From NCBI GenBank assembly GCA_963678485.1, contig OY782882.1, forward strand, positions 1,736,001 through 1,800,000: DNA of 64,000 nt, given 5' to 3'. Source of the stretch: CALGYY01 sp963678485 (GTDB lineage: Bacteria > Bacteroidota > Bacteroidia > Bacteroidales > CAIWKO01). The notes beneath the pieces were generated by a model. It was not told the DNA's origin and searched no databases. It saw only the letters and a program-made list of their open reading frames with translations. Below are positions 26,732 to 35,830 of the stretch, in pieces (positions within the stretch are counted from its first letter, which is position 1; the number at the start of each line of letters is the position of its first letter). The position numbers and the translations under genes are program-made.

Positions 26732-28168
26732 ATGAAAAAAAGAAAACATCACTTCGATCGCTTGCATTCTAAGAAATTTAAGCGATTCATTAGCAAAATA
26801 AAGCCGACCGTCATTGGTGCGCTGTGCTGCATTCTTTGGGCAGTACCGCCGGACATCAGTGCACAGAATGTCCCTCCGCATTACCCAAACGCAGTATTAA
26901 AATTGTATTATGGTAATGGACGTTATACTTACGGAGTATCGCAATTATACGATGACAGCATAAACGTTGGCTGTGGGACTATCACTCCTACAGAGAAATT
27001 TGATGTTGTGGGAGGAAACATTCGCACCACTGGAAAATTGATATCCTTGATTCCCACTGGCACTGCACCGCTGAGTGTAAGTTCCTCGACTTTAATATCA
27101 AATCTGAATTCAGATATGGTAGATGATCTTCACGCAAGTGCCTTTTCACTAAGCACTCACACACATGCAGGTATGGTAACAGGTGCAGGAACTGCCACAC
27201 AACTTGCTTTCTGGAATGGTCCGTCTAGCCTGACAGGCAGCACAGAGCTGTTTTGGGACAATGCGTCTTCCCGCTTGGGAATAGGGACAAGTGTACCCTC
27301 AGCACAATTACACATTGCAAGTACCAACGCTCAGGCTGCCTTAAAACTTACGGAAACCTTTAGTTTTACAAACTCAACTACCACCAAAAGCTGGAATATT
27401 GCTAATAATATGGGCATACTGCGCTTTGAAATTCAGACAGGCAACAGCACGCCGTATGCAGCAATGACCATCCAGTCAACCGCAACCAATGCAATTGTAA
27501 ATGTAAATGGGCAGGTAAATATTAAACGACTTCAATTCACCTCAGGCTTTACAGCTAATTATTTATTGGCGACTACTTCAACAGGTTTAGTAATATCGAA
27601 AGACCCGGCATTAGTCACTGGATGGACTGTAAGCGGAAACAATGTATATAAAACGAATGGCGCTGCCGCAGTTGGAACGACTTTAATGGAAGGACAGATG
27701 AACATTGCAAGTTCAGCGCAACCTGCTTTAGTTATCGGGGCAAATCAGTCAGGGCCGGGATATGCTCTGCTTACCAAAGCTTCAAATTCGCAAATCAAAG
27801 CGTTTGCGGTGGAGTCAGGAGGAACCGAAAATTTCATTCTCTGGGGCAATGGTTATATGCAGGTTGACAATAAAATTAGAGCGAAGGAAGTGGAAGTTTG
27901 CGTGGATGTATGGCATGATGATGTATTCCGCAATGATTACCCCTTATGGACATTGCAACAAATTGATGAGTATATCAGCGCCAATGGCCATTTGCCGGGG
28001 ATTCCACAAGAAAGCGAAGTGCTCAAAGAAGGTATTTCTTTGGGTAAAATGAACGCCGCCCTGCTTGAAAAAGTCGAAGAACTTACCTTATATGTAATCG
28101 CCCTTAACAAAACAAACATTGATCTTCAAGCCCAGATCAGTGAACTGAAAACCGCGTCTAAACCCTAA
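26732..28168 (+). CDS. Tail-fibre-like surface protein with C-terminal coiled-coil module
   Basis: This 478-residue protein starts at ATG 26732 (an upstream in-frame ATG at 26672 lies within the promoter and is rejected). A long positively charged N-terminus leads into a hydrophobic helix ending in DISAQ, a signal-anchor or signal peptide. The middle consists of short repetitive beta-prone units (RLGIGTSVPSAQLHIAS, GTATQLAFWNGPSSLTGST) like the trimeric tail-fibre/collar proteins. The C-terminus has the arrangement KIRAKEVEVCVDVW then LWTLQQIDEYISANGHLPGIP and a helix LGKMNAALLEKVEELTLYVIAL, a common end module in Bacteroidota surface proteins. It resembles the intramolecular-chaperone region of phage fibres but without a visible S74 catalytic dyad. 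It is probably a trimeric adhesin-like surface protein. Confidence 0.75.
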   Translation: MKKRKHHFDRLHSKKFKRFISKIKPTVIGALCCILWAVPPDISAQNVPPHYPNAVLKLYYGNGRYTYGVSQLYDDSINVGCGTITPTEKFDVVGGNIRTTGKLISLIPTGTAPLSVSSSTLISNLNSDMVDDLHASAFSLSTHTHAGMVTGAGTATQLAFWNGPSSLTGSTELFWDNASSRLGIGTSVPSAQLHIASTNAQAALKLTETFSFTNSTTTKSWNIANNMGILRFEIQTGNSTPYAAMTIQSTATNAIVNVNGQVNIKRLQFTSGFTANYLLATTSTGLVISKDPALVTGWTVSGNNVYKTNGAAAVGTTLMEGQMNIASSAQPALVIGANQSGPGYALLTKASNSQIKAFAVESGGTENFILWGNGYMQVDNKIRAKEVEVCVDVWHDDVFRNDYPLWTLQQIDEYISANGHLPGIPQESEVLKEGISLGKMNAALLEKVEELTLYVIALNKTNIDLQAQISELKTASKP

Positions 28169-28206
28169 ACTACAAACTATAATTAAATAATGAATATCTC
28201 TTTATT

Positions 28207-28626
28207 ATGAAAAAAACAATTCTTATCCTTATCGTGATGACGCTGGTCGTTGCCTCCTGCAAGAAATATGAGGAAGGTCCAGCTATAAGTTTGCGAAGTA
28301 AAACAGCCCGTGTATGTGGCATCTGGACTGTCGAAAAAATGTTCGAGAATGAAATTGAAGTGCTTGACGAAACCCAGATACAATGGGAGTTTAAGTCTGA
28401 CGGCACAGGAACACGCCAATCTACCGACCCACTTATTGGGACAACAAATGTCGCATTTAGCTGGAGCTTTATCAAAGACAAATCGTCGCTGGAAATTATT
28501 CTTACCATTCCTTCGGTGCAATTGACAATGACAGAAGAATGGGAAATACTCAAGTTGAAAGATAAGTCAATGTGGGTAAAAACTACTTTATACGACAACT
28601 TGTATGAATACAGGCTCAAACAATAA
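28207..28626 (+). CDS. Small lipoprotein (lipocalin-like), copy 1
   Basis: This 139-residue protein has a lipoprotein signal ending in the lipobox VVASC (Cys18). The mature part is a compact beta-rich fold of about 120 residues with GIWTVEKMFENE at its start, as in the small lipocalin-like lipoproteins of Bacteroidota. It carries the phrase GPAISLRSKTARV just after the anchor, and the next gene has the matching GPAISFRSADSRI, so the two are paralogues. It lies 38 bp after the fibre-like gene and is likely cotranscribed. Its role is unknown; position suggests an accessory role for the large secreted proteins around it. Confidence 0.75.
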   Translation: MKKTILILIVMTLVVASCKKYEEGPAISLRSKTARVCGIWTVEKMFENEIEVLDETQIQWEFKSDGTGTRQSTDPLIGTTNVAFSWSFIKDKSSLEIILTIPSVQLTMTEEWEILKLKDKSMWVKTTLYDNLYEYRLKQ

Positions 28627-28695
28627 TGAGATGTCGGCACAAAAAAACAAAAACAAATAAATCACATTTTGTGCTCACATATCAAAAAAACTAAT

Positions 28696-29181
28696 ATGAA
28701 AAACAACACCTTCATTAACGGCCGCATGGCACTTGCCTGCATTTTATTTTCTTTAATTCTTTTCTCATGCAAATATAAAGATGGCCCTGCAATTAGCTTT
28801 CGCTCGGCAGATTCACGCATTATAGGCAATTATGAAGCGGATGCATTTACTGTAGACGGTCAGGACGCGCTACAATTATGGAAAGATTCAATCAGCGATA
28901 TAATTTTCAGTCTATATCATGAGGTTGAGCCAACCGATAATTACTGGATATCAACTCGTGTTAAGTCAGAATTTCTTTCGGGTAACTATAAGCTGGTTGC
29001 TGATGATACTCAATTGTTGATTTATTCGCTCGAAGAAACCGCGGCTTTCCCCGGAGCGGGGCCATTTCGCGAAAACAAAGAAAGCACCTGGGATATCTAT
29101 AAGCTTAGTAAAAAGAGGATATGGATGCAGACCGAATTTGAAGGACATATTTATTATGTCGAACTAAAACAAATAGAATGA
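28696..29181 (+). CDS. Small lipoprotein, copy 2
   Basis: This 161-residue protein starts at ATG 28696. An alternative in-frame start at 28669 would prefix nine residues that do not fit a signal peptide. The lipobox is LILFSC, followed by KYKDGPAISFRS, the motif shared with the preceding gene. The mature domain is beta-rich and diverged, ending in EGHIYYVELKQIE, comparable to YEYRLKQ in copy 1. Its stop codon overlaps the start of the next gene (ATGA), so the pair is translationally coupled to the T9SS cargo gene. Function is not known. Confidence 0.75.
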   Translation: MKNNTFINGRMALACILFSLILFSCKYKDGPAISFRSADSRIIGNYEADAFTVDGQDALQLWKDSISDIIFSLYHEVEPTDNYWISTRVKSEFLSGNYKLVADDTQLLIYSLEETAAFPGAGPFRENKESTWDIYKLSKKRIWMQTEFEGHIYYVELKQIE

Positions 29182-31268
29182 TGAAAAAAATACTAATATT
29201 TACAACTATTATACTTTCATTACTGCCGTTCAGTCTGTTTTCACAAAGCGCATCGACTGATCAGGCATTACTTTCAAAATACTGGAAATATCGCCTTCGT
29301 CTCAAATACTTTGTCATTCCGGGCAATGCCGGACAACTCAGAGGTGAAGGGATGGTCGCAGGCATTAGAAATCAACAATCCACTGGTTTAATTTCCTATG
29401 GTGATCAGATGGTACACATGGGTTATTATTTAGGTGTGCTGGCAACTGAATATGCGTTGCTGGTTAGTTACGGACAAGATGCTTCAGCAACGCTTCAGGA
29501 ATTAAATACGGCTCTCGATTGTTACGTAAGAAATGATCTTTGCGAAAGTCGCATGCCCTGGTATAAAAATTTTGATACCTATGATGGATTTCATATGCGC
29601 CAGGATGTTCCTGAATCTTTCATCGTTGAACATCCACAGATCAACGAGGGGCTTACTTCCACAGATATTGTCGGCAGCCTAAGTCCGGGGCGACCAGCTT
29701 GGGTAGAACATGTGTCGGCCAACGATTATCAAAACTGGGAAGTTGAACCGGGTGGCACACCTCATTTGGTCTTTCAATCAGATCAAGACATGAAGAATGG
29801 ATCAATGAGTCAAGACAATGCCATTGGGCTATTGAAAGGACTTGCGCTGGTACATAAATGTATTCCATCAGGATATTATGCACACGATAAGGCCTCTGAA
29901 ATTGCCAACAAAGTCATAACAAGGATGTGGGGAGCAGGATCATGGATTATTCTAGATCCCAATAAAGAAGCGGTACCTAGAGGTTCTGATGCATATTTCT
30001 ACTCCATTCCACTGACTGTTATCAATCTCACCATGGATAATCCACCACTACCCAGCCCGGTGCTTGCGCAGAATGCAAACCTCACCTGGCAAGGATTGCA
30101 ATATGTTCCAACAGAACCGATGAACAATTGCATGACAATGACGATGGCCGCTCTGTGTGATTGCTGGAATGGGTCGCTTGTTGGACTACCCGGAGTAAAC
30201 ACCACTAAAGGTTGCATATATCAGCTCTCTGAGCAAGACAATTGGGATACATTTTATCTGCTCCTTTGGGAATATCTTCACGATAAAAGTACTTCGCTGC
30301 TGAGCATGGGAAAAGTCAGAGACCAGCTGATCGCCGCACCTTGCGACGGACCCTATTGCTACGATTCAGTTATGCACATTCACGCGGAGAATGGCTGGGC
30401 TTCGACCTACAAATTTGAGCAGGGTGAAGATTTCCAGAACCACGGAAAGATTGGGAGTCAAGGAAATTATAACGGATTAGATTATATGTTATTATACAAT
30501 TTATATCACCTTGTCTCTCTCCGGGATAATTATACTCCATCAGCGTTTATTAATATGATAAGTATGAATCTAAGCGGAGAACTCCCGATGTGCCATTACA
30601 ACAACAGTATCACAAATATTGGGAGTAGCCAGCATCCCTCCCATTATCAGGCGTTTGAGACGATTGTTTCTAATCAATTGATTGATACCTATGTCCACCC
30701 TGCCGAACCCATATGGAACATTGGCAACTGTCCGACCATTGGTTCGTTTGATCCGGGCAGAGTAACATACAGAGCAGGTAAATCCATCCTTTTACAAGCT
30801 GGATTTCATGCAGTGGCAGGCTCATATTTCAGAGCATACATTGAGGGTTTTGATTGTCCCGATTTACAAAAAAAAGACACCAATAATAATCTTAACGACC
30901 ATCAACTTCCAGCGATCATGGCAGAGTCGCAGGGAGAATGGAATGTGGAAGCGGCATTGGAAGCTATTCTCGGAACGTACAATGATAGCAGTTCAATGCC
31001 TACAAATAACTCATTGTCTCTTTCAGTCTTCCCAAATCCTTTCAGTGAACGAGTTATTTTACGATTCAACCTTCCCATCAATACTGACGTAAGTCTGTCC
31101 ATTTACAATGTGAATGGACTGGTGGTATATAGTTCAATCTTTATGAATGTCAAGGCCGGAGCCAATTCCATAGAGGTCAACACACAGGAACTATCCTCCG
31201 GTCAGTATTGCATTGTATTAAAAGCGGACAATATTATTGCATCTAAAAATATCATAAAAGAAGAGTAG
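29178..31268 (+). CDS. Secreted protein with type IX sorting domain (T9SS cargo)
   Basis: This 696-residue protein has a signal peptide (1-22, ending in LFSQ). The N-terminal and central part (about residues 30-480) is mostly helical with many Trp and His residues, and I do not recognise its activity; it might be a toroid-type hydrolase or lyase fold. Around residue 530-560, the phrase RVTYRAGKSILLQAGFHAVAGS marks a repeat module common in Bacteroidota secreted proteins. The C-terminus is a type A T9SS sorting domain: SVFPNPFSERVILRF, then LSIYNVNGLVVY and SGQYCIVLKADN. It should be exported by the T9SS and attached or released at the surface. The gene is last in the 26.7-31.3 kb locus. Confidence 0.82.
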   Translation: MMKKILIFTTIILSLLPFSLFSQSASTDQALLSKYWKYRLRLKYFVIPGNAGQLRGEGMVAGIRNQQSTGLISYGDQMVHMGYYLGVLATEYALLVSYGQDASATLQELNTALDCYVRNDLCESRMPWYKNFDTYDGFHMRQDVPESFIVEHPQINEGLTSTDIVGSLSPGRPAWVEHVSANDYQNWEVEPGGTPHLVFQSDQDMKNGSMSQDNAIGLLKGLALVHKCIPSGYYAHDKASEIANKVITRMWGAGSWIILDPNKEAVPRGSDAYFYSIPLTVINLTMDNPPLPSPVLAQNANLTWQGLQYVPTEPMNNCMTMTMAALCDCWNGSLVGLPGVNTTKGCIYQLSEQDNWDTFYLLLWEYLHDKSTSLLSMGKVRDQLIAAPCDGPYCYDSVMHIHAENGWASTYKFEQGEDFQNHGKIGSQGNYNGLDYMLLYNLYHLVSLRDNYTPSAFINMISMNLSGELPMCHYNNSITNIGSSQHPSHYQAFETIVSNQLIDTYVHPAEPIWNIGNCPTIGSFDPGRVTYRAGKSILLQAGFHAVAGSYFRAYIEGFDCPDLQKKDTNNNLNDHQLPAIMAESQGEWNVEAALEAILGTYNDSSSMPTNNSLSLSVFPNPFSERVILRFNLPINTDVSLSIYNVNGLVVYSSIFMNVKAGANSIEVNTQELSSGQYCIVLKADNIIASKNIIKEE

Positions 31269-31460
31269 TGCTGTAAAACTATCCAAAAGGCTGAGGGCAA
31301 GCCGGTTCTTTCATGTAAAACGGGGAATGTTCAGGGACCGGTCTTACCCAAAAGCCACAATTACGGCACATACGATACTATTGCGCTATACAGAGGTAAT
31401 GCAACAATCCTTCATGTTTGTTCACAACAATCCAGCTATTTAAATTATTCGCAATTTGAG

Positions 31461-31468
31461 TATCTTTG
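31461..31468 (+). promoter_or_regulatory. Candidate tyrS promoter, -7 element TATCTTTG
   Basis: An exact TAnnTTTG match lies 15 nt before the tyrS ATG. No TTG occurs at the ideal -33 spacing. The 215-bp gap before tyrS contains no other feature that I can support. Confidence 0.5.
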
Positions 31469-31483
31469 CAAAAAATTCACACC

Positions 31484-32758
31484 ATGAACTTTGTTGAAGA
31501 ATTGCGCTGGCGAGGGATGATCCATGATATGATGCCGGGCACGGAAGAACAATTAATAAAAGAATCAACATCAGCCTATGTAGGGATTGATCCTACGGCA
31601 GATTCTCTGCATATCGGACATCTTGTTTCAATCATGATGCTGAAGCACTTTCAATTGGCCGGGCACAGACCTATAGCTCTTGTTGGAGGAGCAACCGGGA
31701 TGATTGGAGATCCTTCGGGGAAATCGGAAGAACGCAATCTACTAAGTGAAGACATACTCCGTCATAATCAGGAGTGTATTCGCAAGCAATTGCTCAGATT
31801 TTTGGATTTTGATACAAAAACGAATCCTGCGAAGCTTGTCAATAATTACGATTGGATGAAGGAATTCACCTTTCTTTCTTTTCTTAGGGAAGTTGGAAAA
31901 CACCTTACCGTAAATTATATGATGGCTAAAGATTCTGTTCAAAAGCGATTGGAGACGGGTATTTCTTTTACAGAGTTTACCTATCAGCTTGTTCAGGGTT
32001 ATGATTTTCTGCATTTATATGAAAATGAAAACTGCAAATTACAAATGGGAGGTTCCGATCAATGGGGGAATATTCTCACCGGAACAGAGCTTATTCGCAG
32101 GAAATCGGGAGGTACCGCCTTTGCACTGACTTGCCCATTAATAACCAAAGCTGATGGCGGAAAGTTCGGGAAAACCGAGGAAGGGAATGTATGGCTTGAT
32201 GCTCAAAGGACATCACCTTACAAATTTTATCAGTTCTGGCTCAACTGCTCTGATGAAGATGCCGCACGATATATAAAGATTTTCTCACTTTACAGTAAAT
32301 CTGAAATTGACGCATTCATATTGGAACATCAGCAGGCGCCCCATTTGCGAATCTTACAAAAAGCACTGGCAAAAGATATAACCATCCGAGTTCATTCTGA
32401 ACAAGATTACACTCAAGCAGTGGACGCCTCTGAAATACTATTTGGGAAAGGGACAGAGGATGCATTAAAATCACTATCAGGAGAAATGCTGCTTGCAGTT
32501 TTTGAGGGTGTACCGCAATGTCAGGTCGCACGCGAACAATTATCAGCAGGAATCCCTGTTGTTGACTTTCTCAGCGAATCAACAAATATATTCCCAAGCA
32601 AGGGAGAGGTGCGCCGAATGCTCAAAGACGGCGGAGTCATGATTAATAAACAAAAGATATCTGACGACCTCGTTGTTGGCAAGAATCATCTACTTAGCGA
32701 CCGTTATATTCTCGTTCAAAAAGGAAAAAAGAACTACTACCTGGTCGTTGTTTCTTAG
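31484..32758 (+). CDS. tyrS: Tyrosyl-tRNA synthetase
   Basis: This 424-residue class I aminoacyl-tRNA synthetase charges tRNA-Tyr. The HIGH-type motif is seen in DPTADSLHIGHLVSI, the tyrosine-binding region in YQLVQGYDFLHL and GGSDQWGNI, and the KMSKS loop as KFGKTEEGN. The C-terminal S4 domain carries GEVRRMLKDGGVMINKQKI. I start at ATG 31484; a TTG at 31466 in the same frame falls inside the -7 promoter box and is not used. The gene is monocistronic as far as can be seen. Confidence 0.98.
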   Translation: MNFVEELRWRGMIHDMMPGTEEQLIKESTSAYVGIDPTADSLHIGHLVSIMMLKHFQLAGHRPIALVGGATGMIGDPSGKSEERNLLSEDILRHNQECIRKQLLRFLDFDTKTNPAKLVNNYDWMKEFTFLSFLREVGKHLTVNYMMAKDSVQKRLETGISFTEFTYQLVQGYDFLHLYENENCKLQMGGSDQWGNILTGTELIRRKSGGTAFALTCPLITKADGGKFGKTEEGNVWLDAQRTSPYKFYQFWLNCSDEDAARYIKIFSLYSKSEIDAFILEHQQAPHLRILQKALAKDITIRVHSEQDYTQAVDASEILFGKGTEDALKSLSGEMLLAVFEGVPQCQVAREQLSAGIPVVDFLSESTNIFPSKGEVRRMLKDGGVMINKQKISDDLVVGKNHLLSDRYILVQKGKKNYYLVVVS

Positions 32759-32881
32759 TATTGTTTATCACTTTATAAAAGAAACTTTATATCAATGCGG
32801 AGTTTTTTTGGACAACTATGTCCTCTCCCAAATATCAATTCCCACAAGCAACTCAGGGCAAAGCATTACTTAAACAACCTC

Positions 32882-33209
32882 TTTAACTGCGAATGACGCG
32901 GATTTACGCGAATAATATTCATTACATAACTATTCGTGTCCATTCGTGAAATTCGTAGTATAATCCATAAAGTAAGGTACAAGGATGTTATCCTTTCTTT
33001 TTTGGTTTAACTGCGAATGACGCGGATTGGCGCGAATAATATTCTTTACAAATTCATTCGTGTCCATTCGTGAAATTCGTAGTATAATCCATAAAGTAAG
33101 GTACAAGGATGTTATCCTTTCTTTTTTGGTTTAACTGCGAATGACGCGGATTGGCGCGAATAATATTCTTTACAAATTCATTCGTGTCCATTCGTGAAAT
33201 TCGTAGTTA
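32882..33209. repeat. 124-bp tandem repeat, 2.6 copies, ATTCG-rich with dyad symmetry
   Basis: Copies begin at 32882, 33006 and 33130 with an exact 124-bp period; the third stops after about 80 bp. Each unit starts TTTAACTGCGAATGACGCGG and its first 80 bp ends in CATTCGTGAAATTCGTAGT. The two ends are imperfect inverted repeats (ACTGCGAAT facing ATTCGTAGT), with further GCGAAT and ATTCG iterations inside, so each unit could fold into a long hairpin. Copies 2 and 3 are identical across the shared 80 bp, while copy 1 differs at several bases, pointing to a recent duplication. The 590-bp gap between tyrS and the next gene consists mainly of this array. A related fragment lies at 57068. Confidence 0.9.
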
Positions 33210-33348
33210 AAATCATTAAAGGTGCATCATAAAGAATTTCAGTTTTCAATTAAAAGAAGTGACTTGTTGCACTGAGATTTTTGATGCGAATAATGTTAGT
33301 TAATCTGTTTTTTTGGAAAAATATTTTTATTATTTTTACAAGAAAAAC

Positions 33349-33747
33349 ATGAACAAATTATTCTTTAAGGAGGAATCCTATGCTATCATAGGAGCCTGCA
33401 TGGAAGTCCATAATCAGTTGGGCCCCGGCTTTCTTGAATCTGTCTATCAGGAAGCATTGCACATCGAAATGATAAATAGAAAAATTCCCCATTTTCAGCA
33501 AATCGAAATCCCTGTGCATTACAAAAGAGAGCCTCTTAAAAAAAGTTTTAAGGTGGACTTTTTATGTTATGATCAAATTTTGGTTGAGATTAAGGCGATA
33601 AAAGAGCTTTCAAATCTCGAAAAATCAATTGCTTTAAACTACCTCAAAGCCGGACAATTTCCGTTATGCTTACTGATTAATTTTGGAGAAGAATATCTGG
33701 TATATGAAAGATTTTTACTGACGGAAAAACTGAAATATCCGTTGTAA
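33349..33747 (+). CDS. GxxExxY family protein
   Basis: This 132-residue protein is named after its motif, seen here in LGPGFLESVYQEAL (residues about 22-35). A PD-(D/E)xK-like core follows: KVDFLCYDQILVEIKAIKEL with Asp, Glu and Lys in the nuclease-type spacing. The family is widespread in Bacteroidota and Planctomycetes as solitary or multicopy genes, and its function is unknown; nuclease-like chemistry is inferred only from the fold motif. I use ATG 33349; the upstream in-frame TTG (33313) is AT-rich filler. It directly follows the ATTCG-rich tandem repeats, a co-location I believe is recurrent. It converges with the glycosyltransferase gene at 33759. Confidence 0.88.
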   Translation: MNKLFFKEESYAIIGACMEVHNQLGPGFLESVYQEALHIEMINRKIPHFQQIEIPVHYKREPLKKSFKVDFLCYDQILVEIKAIKELSNLEKSIALNYLKAGQFPLCLLINFGEEYLVYERFLLTEKLKYPL

Positions 33748-33758
33748 AACGCATCCAA

Positions 33759-34634
33759 TTATTGTCCTTTTGAAGTGCCTTTTTCTTTCTTTATCAAACG
33801 CACAGTACGCCAAAAAACTTTTGCAAAAAGCCAATAGGCCTGTATGAACGCGCTTCGTGGAAAAACTATACGGCTATAGTTCTTAAACACACGAATGCGG
33901 GAAGCGTCGGTTTTAATACCATAGAGCGCTAATTTTTTCCCAATTAAACTGAAACCTGGTATTGCATCTTTGTCGATTTTATTTCTTCTCCACTCTTCAT
34001 TCACTAAATGTAAAACTTCCCAATGTGCCGGAATTCGAGGGTTTCGATACAGCAAGGTACGAACATATCTCCAACTATCCTGATTCGAAAATTCATGAAT
34101 GCATGATTGTAGTTCATGCTTTACAATAGCTTCGTTTAGTATCCTTATTGGAAGGTTCCAATCTGTATTGTCGGCATTTACCTGTGCAACGGCTAATTCA
34201 TAACATTCATACATGAGCTGCGATTCCTTGGGACATTTCATGATGTTGCCTACCACTGGAAAGTCATGGTGCGTCCGAAAAACATAAGGTTCCAAAAAAT
34301 CCAGTGAACGCAAACATACCACATCCATATCCGTCCACCAACCCCCATACAAAAACAATAATTTATAACGGAATATATCTGAAAATCCAGCAAAACTGCC
34401 CTTTCCATGACCATATTGATTTTTGTTACGATAGGCAAAAACCTCAGACTTTGGAATTATCGTATTGGCATCTCCGAGAATTACTGCATCAGGTAACACA
34501 GTACTGAGGTTGTCGTATACCCATAAATGAAATTCGTGGCCGTTAGAAATAAAGGAGTTTATGCACAGCAGTTCCACTACAGACAACTCAGTGCCAATCC
34601 ACAAACCATGAACTATTTTATTGTCCTGTGTCAT
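33759..34634 (-). CDS. Glycosyltransferase with DXD motif (GT32/capsular type)
   Basis: This 291-residue protein is a GT-A type glycosyltransferase of the OCH1/GT32-like sugar-binding group. The N-terminus HGLWIGTELSVVELLCINSF and the DXD motif in GGWWTDMDVVCL (Asp102, Asp104) mark the nucleotide-sugar and metal site. The central SDIFRYKLLFLYGG segment is typical. These enzymes build capsular or surface oligosaccharides in the cytoplasm. It is the last gene of the 18-gene minus-strand unit and starts directly after the stop of the radical SAM gene at 34635, with no gap. This close linkage suggests that the radical SAM products act on a glycosylated or glycosylatable molecule. Confidence 0.85.
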   Translation of the reverse strand: MTQDNKIVHGLWIGTELSVVELLCINSFISNGHEFHLWVYDNLSTVLPDAVILGDANTIIPKSEVFAYRNKNQYGHGKGSFAGFSDIFRYKLLFLYGGWWTDMDVVCLRSLDFLEPYVFRTHHDFPVVGNIMKCPKESQLMYECYELAVAQVNADNTDWNLPIRILNEAIVKHELQSCIHEFSNQDSWRYVRTLLYRNPRIPAHWEVLHLVNEEWRRNKIDKDAIPGFSLIGKKLALYGIKTDASRIRVFKNYSRIVFPRSAFIQAYWLFAKVFWRTVRLIKKEKGTSKGQ

Positions 34635-35813
34635 CTAATTCATTGCTGGGATGGATACAACCTTCGCATCTTTCCATTGGGTGATTGTTTGAACAAACTC
34701 CATATAACGCGCATTATTCTCTCTGGACTGCAAGCTGTTTTGTTCTAACCGATGCGCAGTAAGGACTTCAACAACATGTACAATATCCGAATAACTCAAA
34801 CTATTCAATGATAATTCTTCTGGAAAAACAACCGTACTAATGTTGATACCTGTTTGATGGTTATTACAGAAATCAATCATTGCAGGCAGATCCTGCCAGT
34901 TATGGATGGATGGAGTAAAAGAAACAGATAGCAGATTGCCCTTACGTTTGCTATAATCACAATAATATTCAAAGCTCTTCATTACATCTTCGAAAATTGC
35001 GTTTTTTCTAATCTTCTCAAAGCTTTCTTTATTCAGCGAATCTATAGAGATCATAATAAAAAAGCGCGCCTTCTCCATAAGTTCTTTAGCTTTGGGAGTA
35101 AGTACCGTTCCGTTAGTCAGAACATTGATACGTAAAGAAGGATTTACTCTGGCTATTAACTCCCACAAACTATAATAAATATTGATTAGAAACGGCTCTC
35201 CCCCACAGCAATTGATGTGTTTTAAGTACGGGAGAAATGGTGCCAGCGATTGTATGAATGATTCATCATAGGGCATGTTCAAGGGCTCAAGATTCTTCTT
35301 CATGCGATGAGTGGAGGACTCAAACTCATTACACATCACACATTCAAGATTACACCGATTGTCGAGCCAAAGATCTAGTGATGCTGGATACCGATACCGT
35401 GTTCTAAAGCTATATCGATCGAAGGTTTTTGAAAACATCAGGCTGCTTTGATTGGTTTCAAACCAATGGCGACAGTCCTTACATTCGTCGGGAAAAATTC
35501 CGCGACGAATGCTTCGACGTATCTTTTTTACATGTTCAGATCTCCATATCTCTTCAATGCTTTGCTCAGGATATGTTCCCAACACAACCGAGCTTCGGCA
35601 ACAGATGTATACTCGTCCTTCAAGACTTACAAAGAGATTTCTGAATGGCGCATAGCAAAGCTGTGGCTGAAATCCGTGCATACGTCCCTTGTTGTACTGC
35701 AGCCATCTTTTGTACGGTAACGACTGTTGTCCTGCAAATTTAGAAAGCAGGAAATGCAGCGTGCTATAGACACGCTTGCATCCAAGAAATACCTTGACCA
35801 ACAGCTGTTTCAT
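34635..35813 (-). CDS. Radical SAM protein with N-terminal twitch/SPASM-like module (array copy A, shortest)
   Basis: At 392 residues this is the last and shortest of nine paralogues. The N-terminal Cys-rich module (about 51-118) has Cys53, Cys71, Cys72, Cys111 and Cys114 in the layout LCYAPF...GRVYICC...LGTYPEQSIEEIW...CKDC, the pattern of a SPASM/twitch auxiliary [4Fe-4S] domain. The radical SAM core starts at DNRCNLECVMCNE (Cys154, Cys158, Cys161) and includes the SAM-binding CGGEPFLI and ISIDSLNKESFEKIRKNA. Unlike the other copies it has almost no C-terminal helical tail. SAM cleavage would give the 5'-deoxyadenosyl radical; the substrate is unknown. It sits between copy B and the DXD glycosyltransferase. 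Confidence 0.85.
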   Translation of the reverse strand: MKQLLVKVFLGCKRVYSTLHFLLSKFAGQQSLPYKRWLQYNKGRMHGFQPQLCYAPFRNLFVSLEGRVYICCRSSVVLGTYPEQSIEEIWRSEHVKKIRRSIRRGIFPDECKDCRHWFETNQSSLMFSKTFDRYSFRTRYRYPASLDLWLDNRCNLECVMCNEFESSTHRMKKNLEPLNMPYDESFIQSLAPFLPYLKHINCCGGEPFLINIYYSLWELIARVNPSLRINVLTNGTVLTPKAKELMEKARFFIMISIDSLNKESFEKIRKNAIFEDVMKSFEYYCDYSKRKGNLLSVSFTPSIHNWQDLPAMIDFCNNHQTGINISTVVFPEELSLNSLSYSDIVHVVEVLTAHRLEQNSLQSRENNARYMEFVQTITQWKDAKVVSIPAMN

Positions 35814-35830
35814 AGATCACCAATATACAA

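Noticed and set aside
32882..33209. CRISPR array suggested by regularly spaced repeats.
   Set aside because: The whole 124-bp unit repeats, with no variable spacers, and there are no cas genes nearby.
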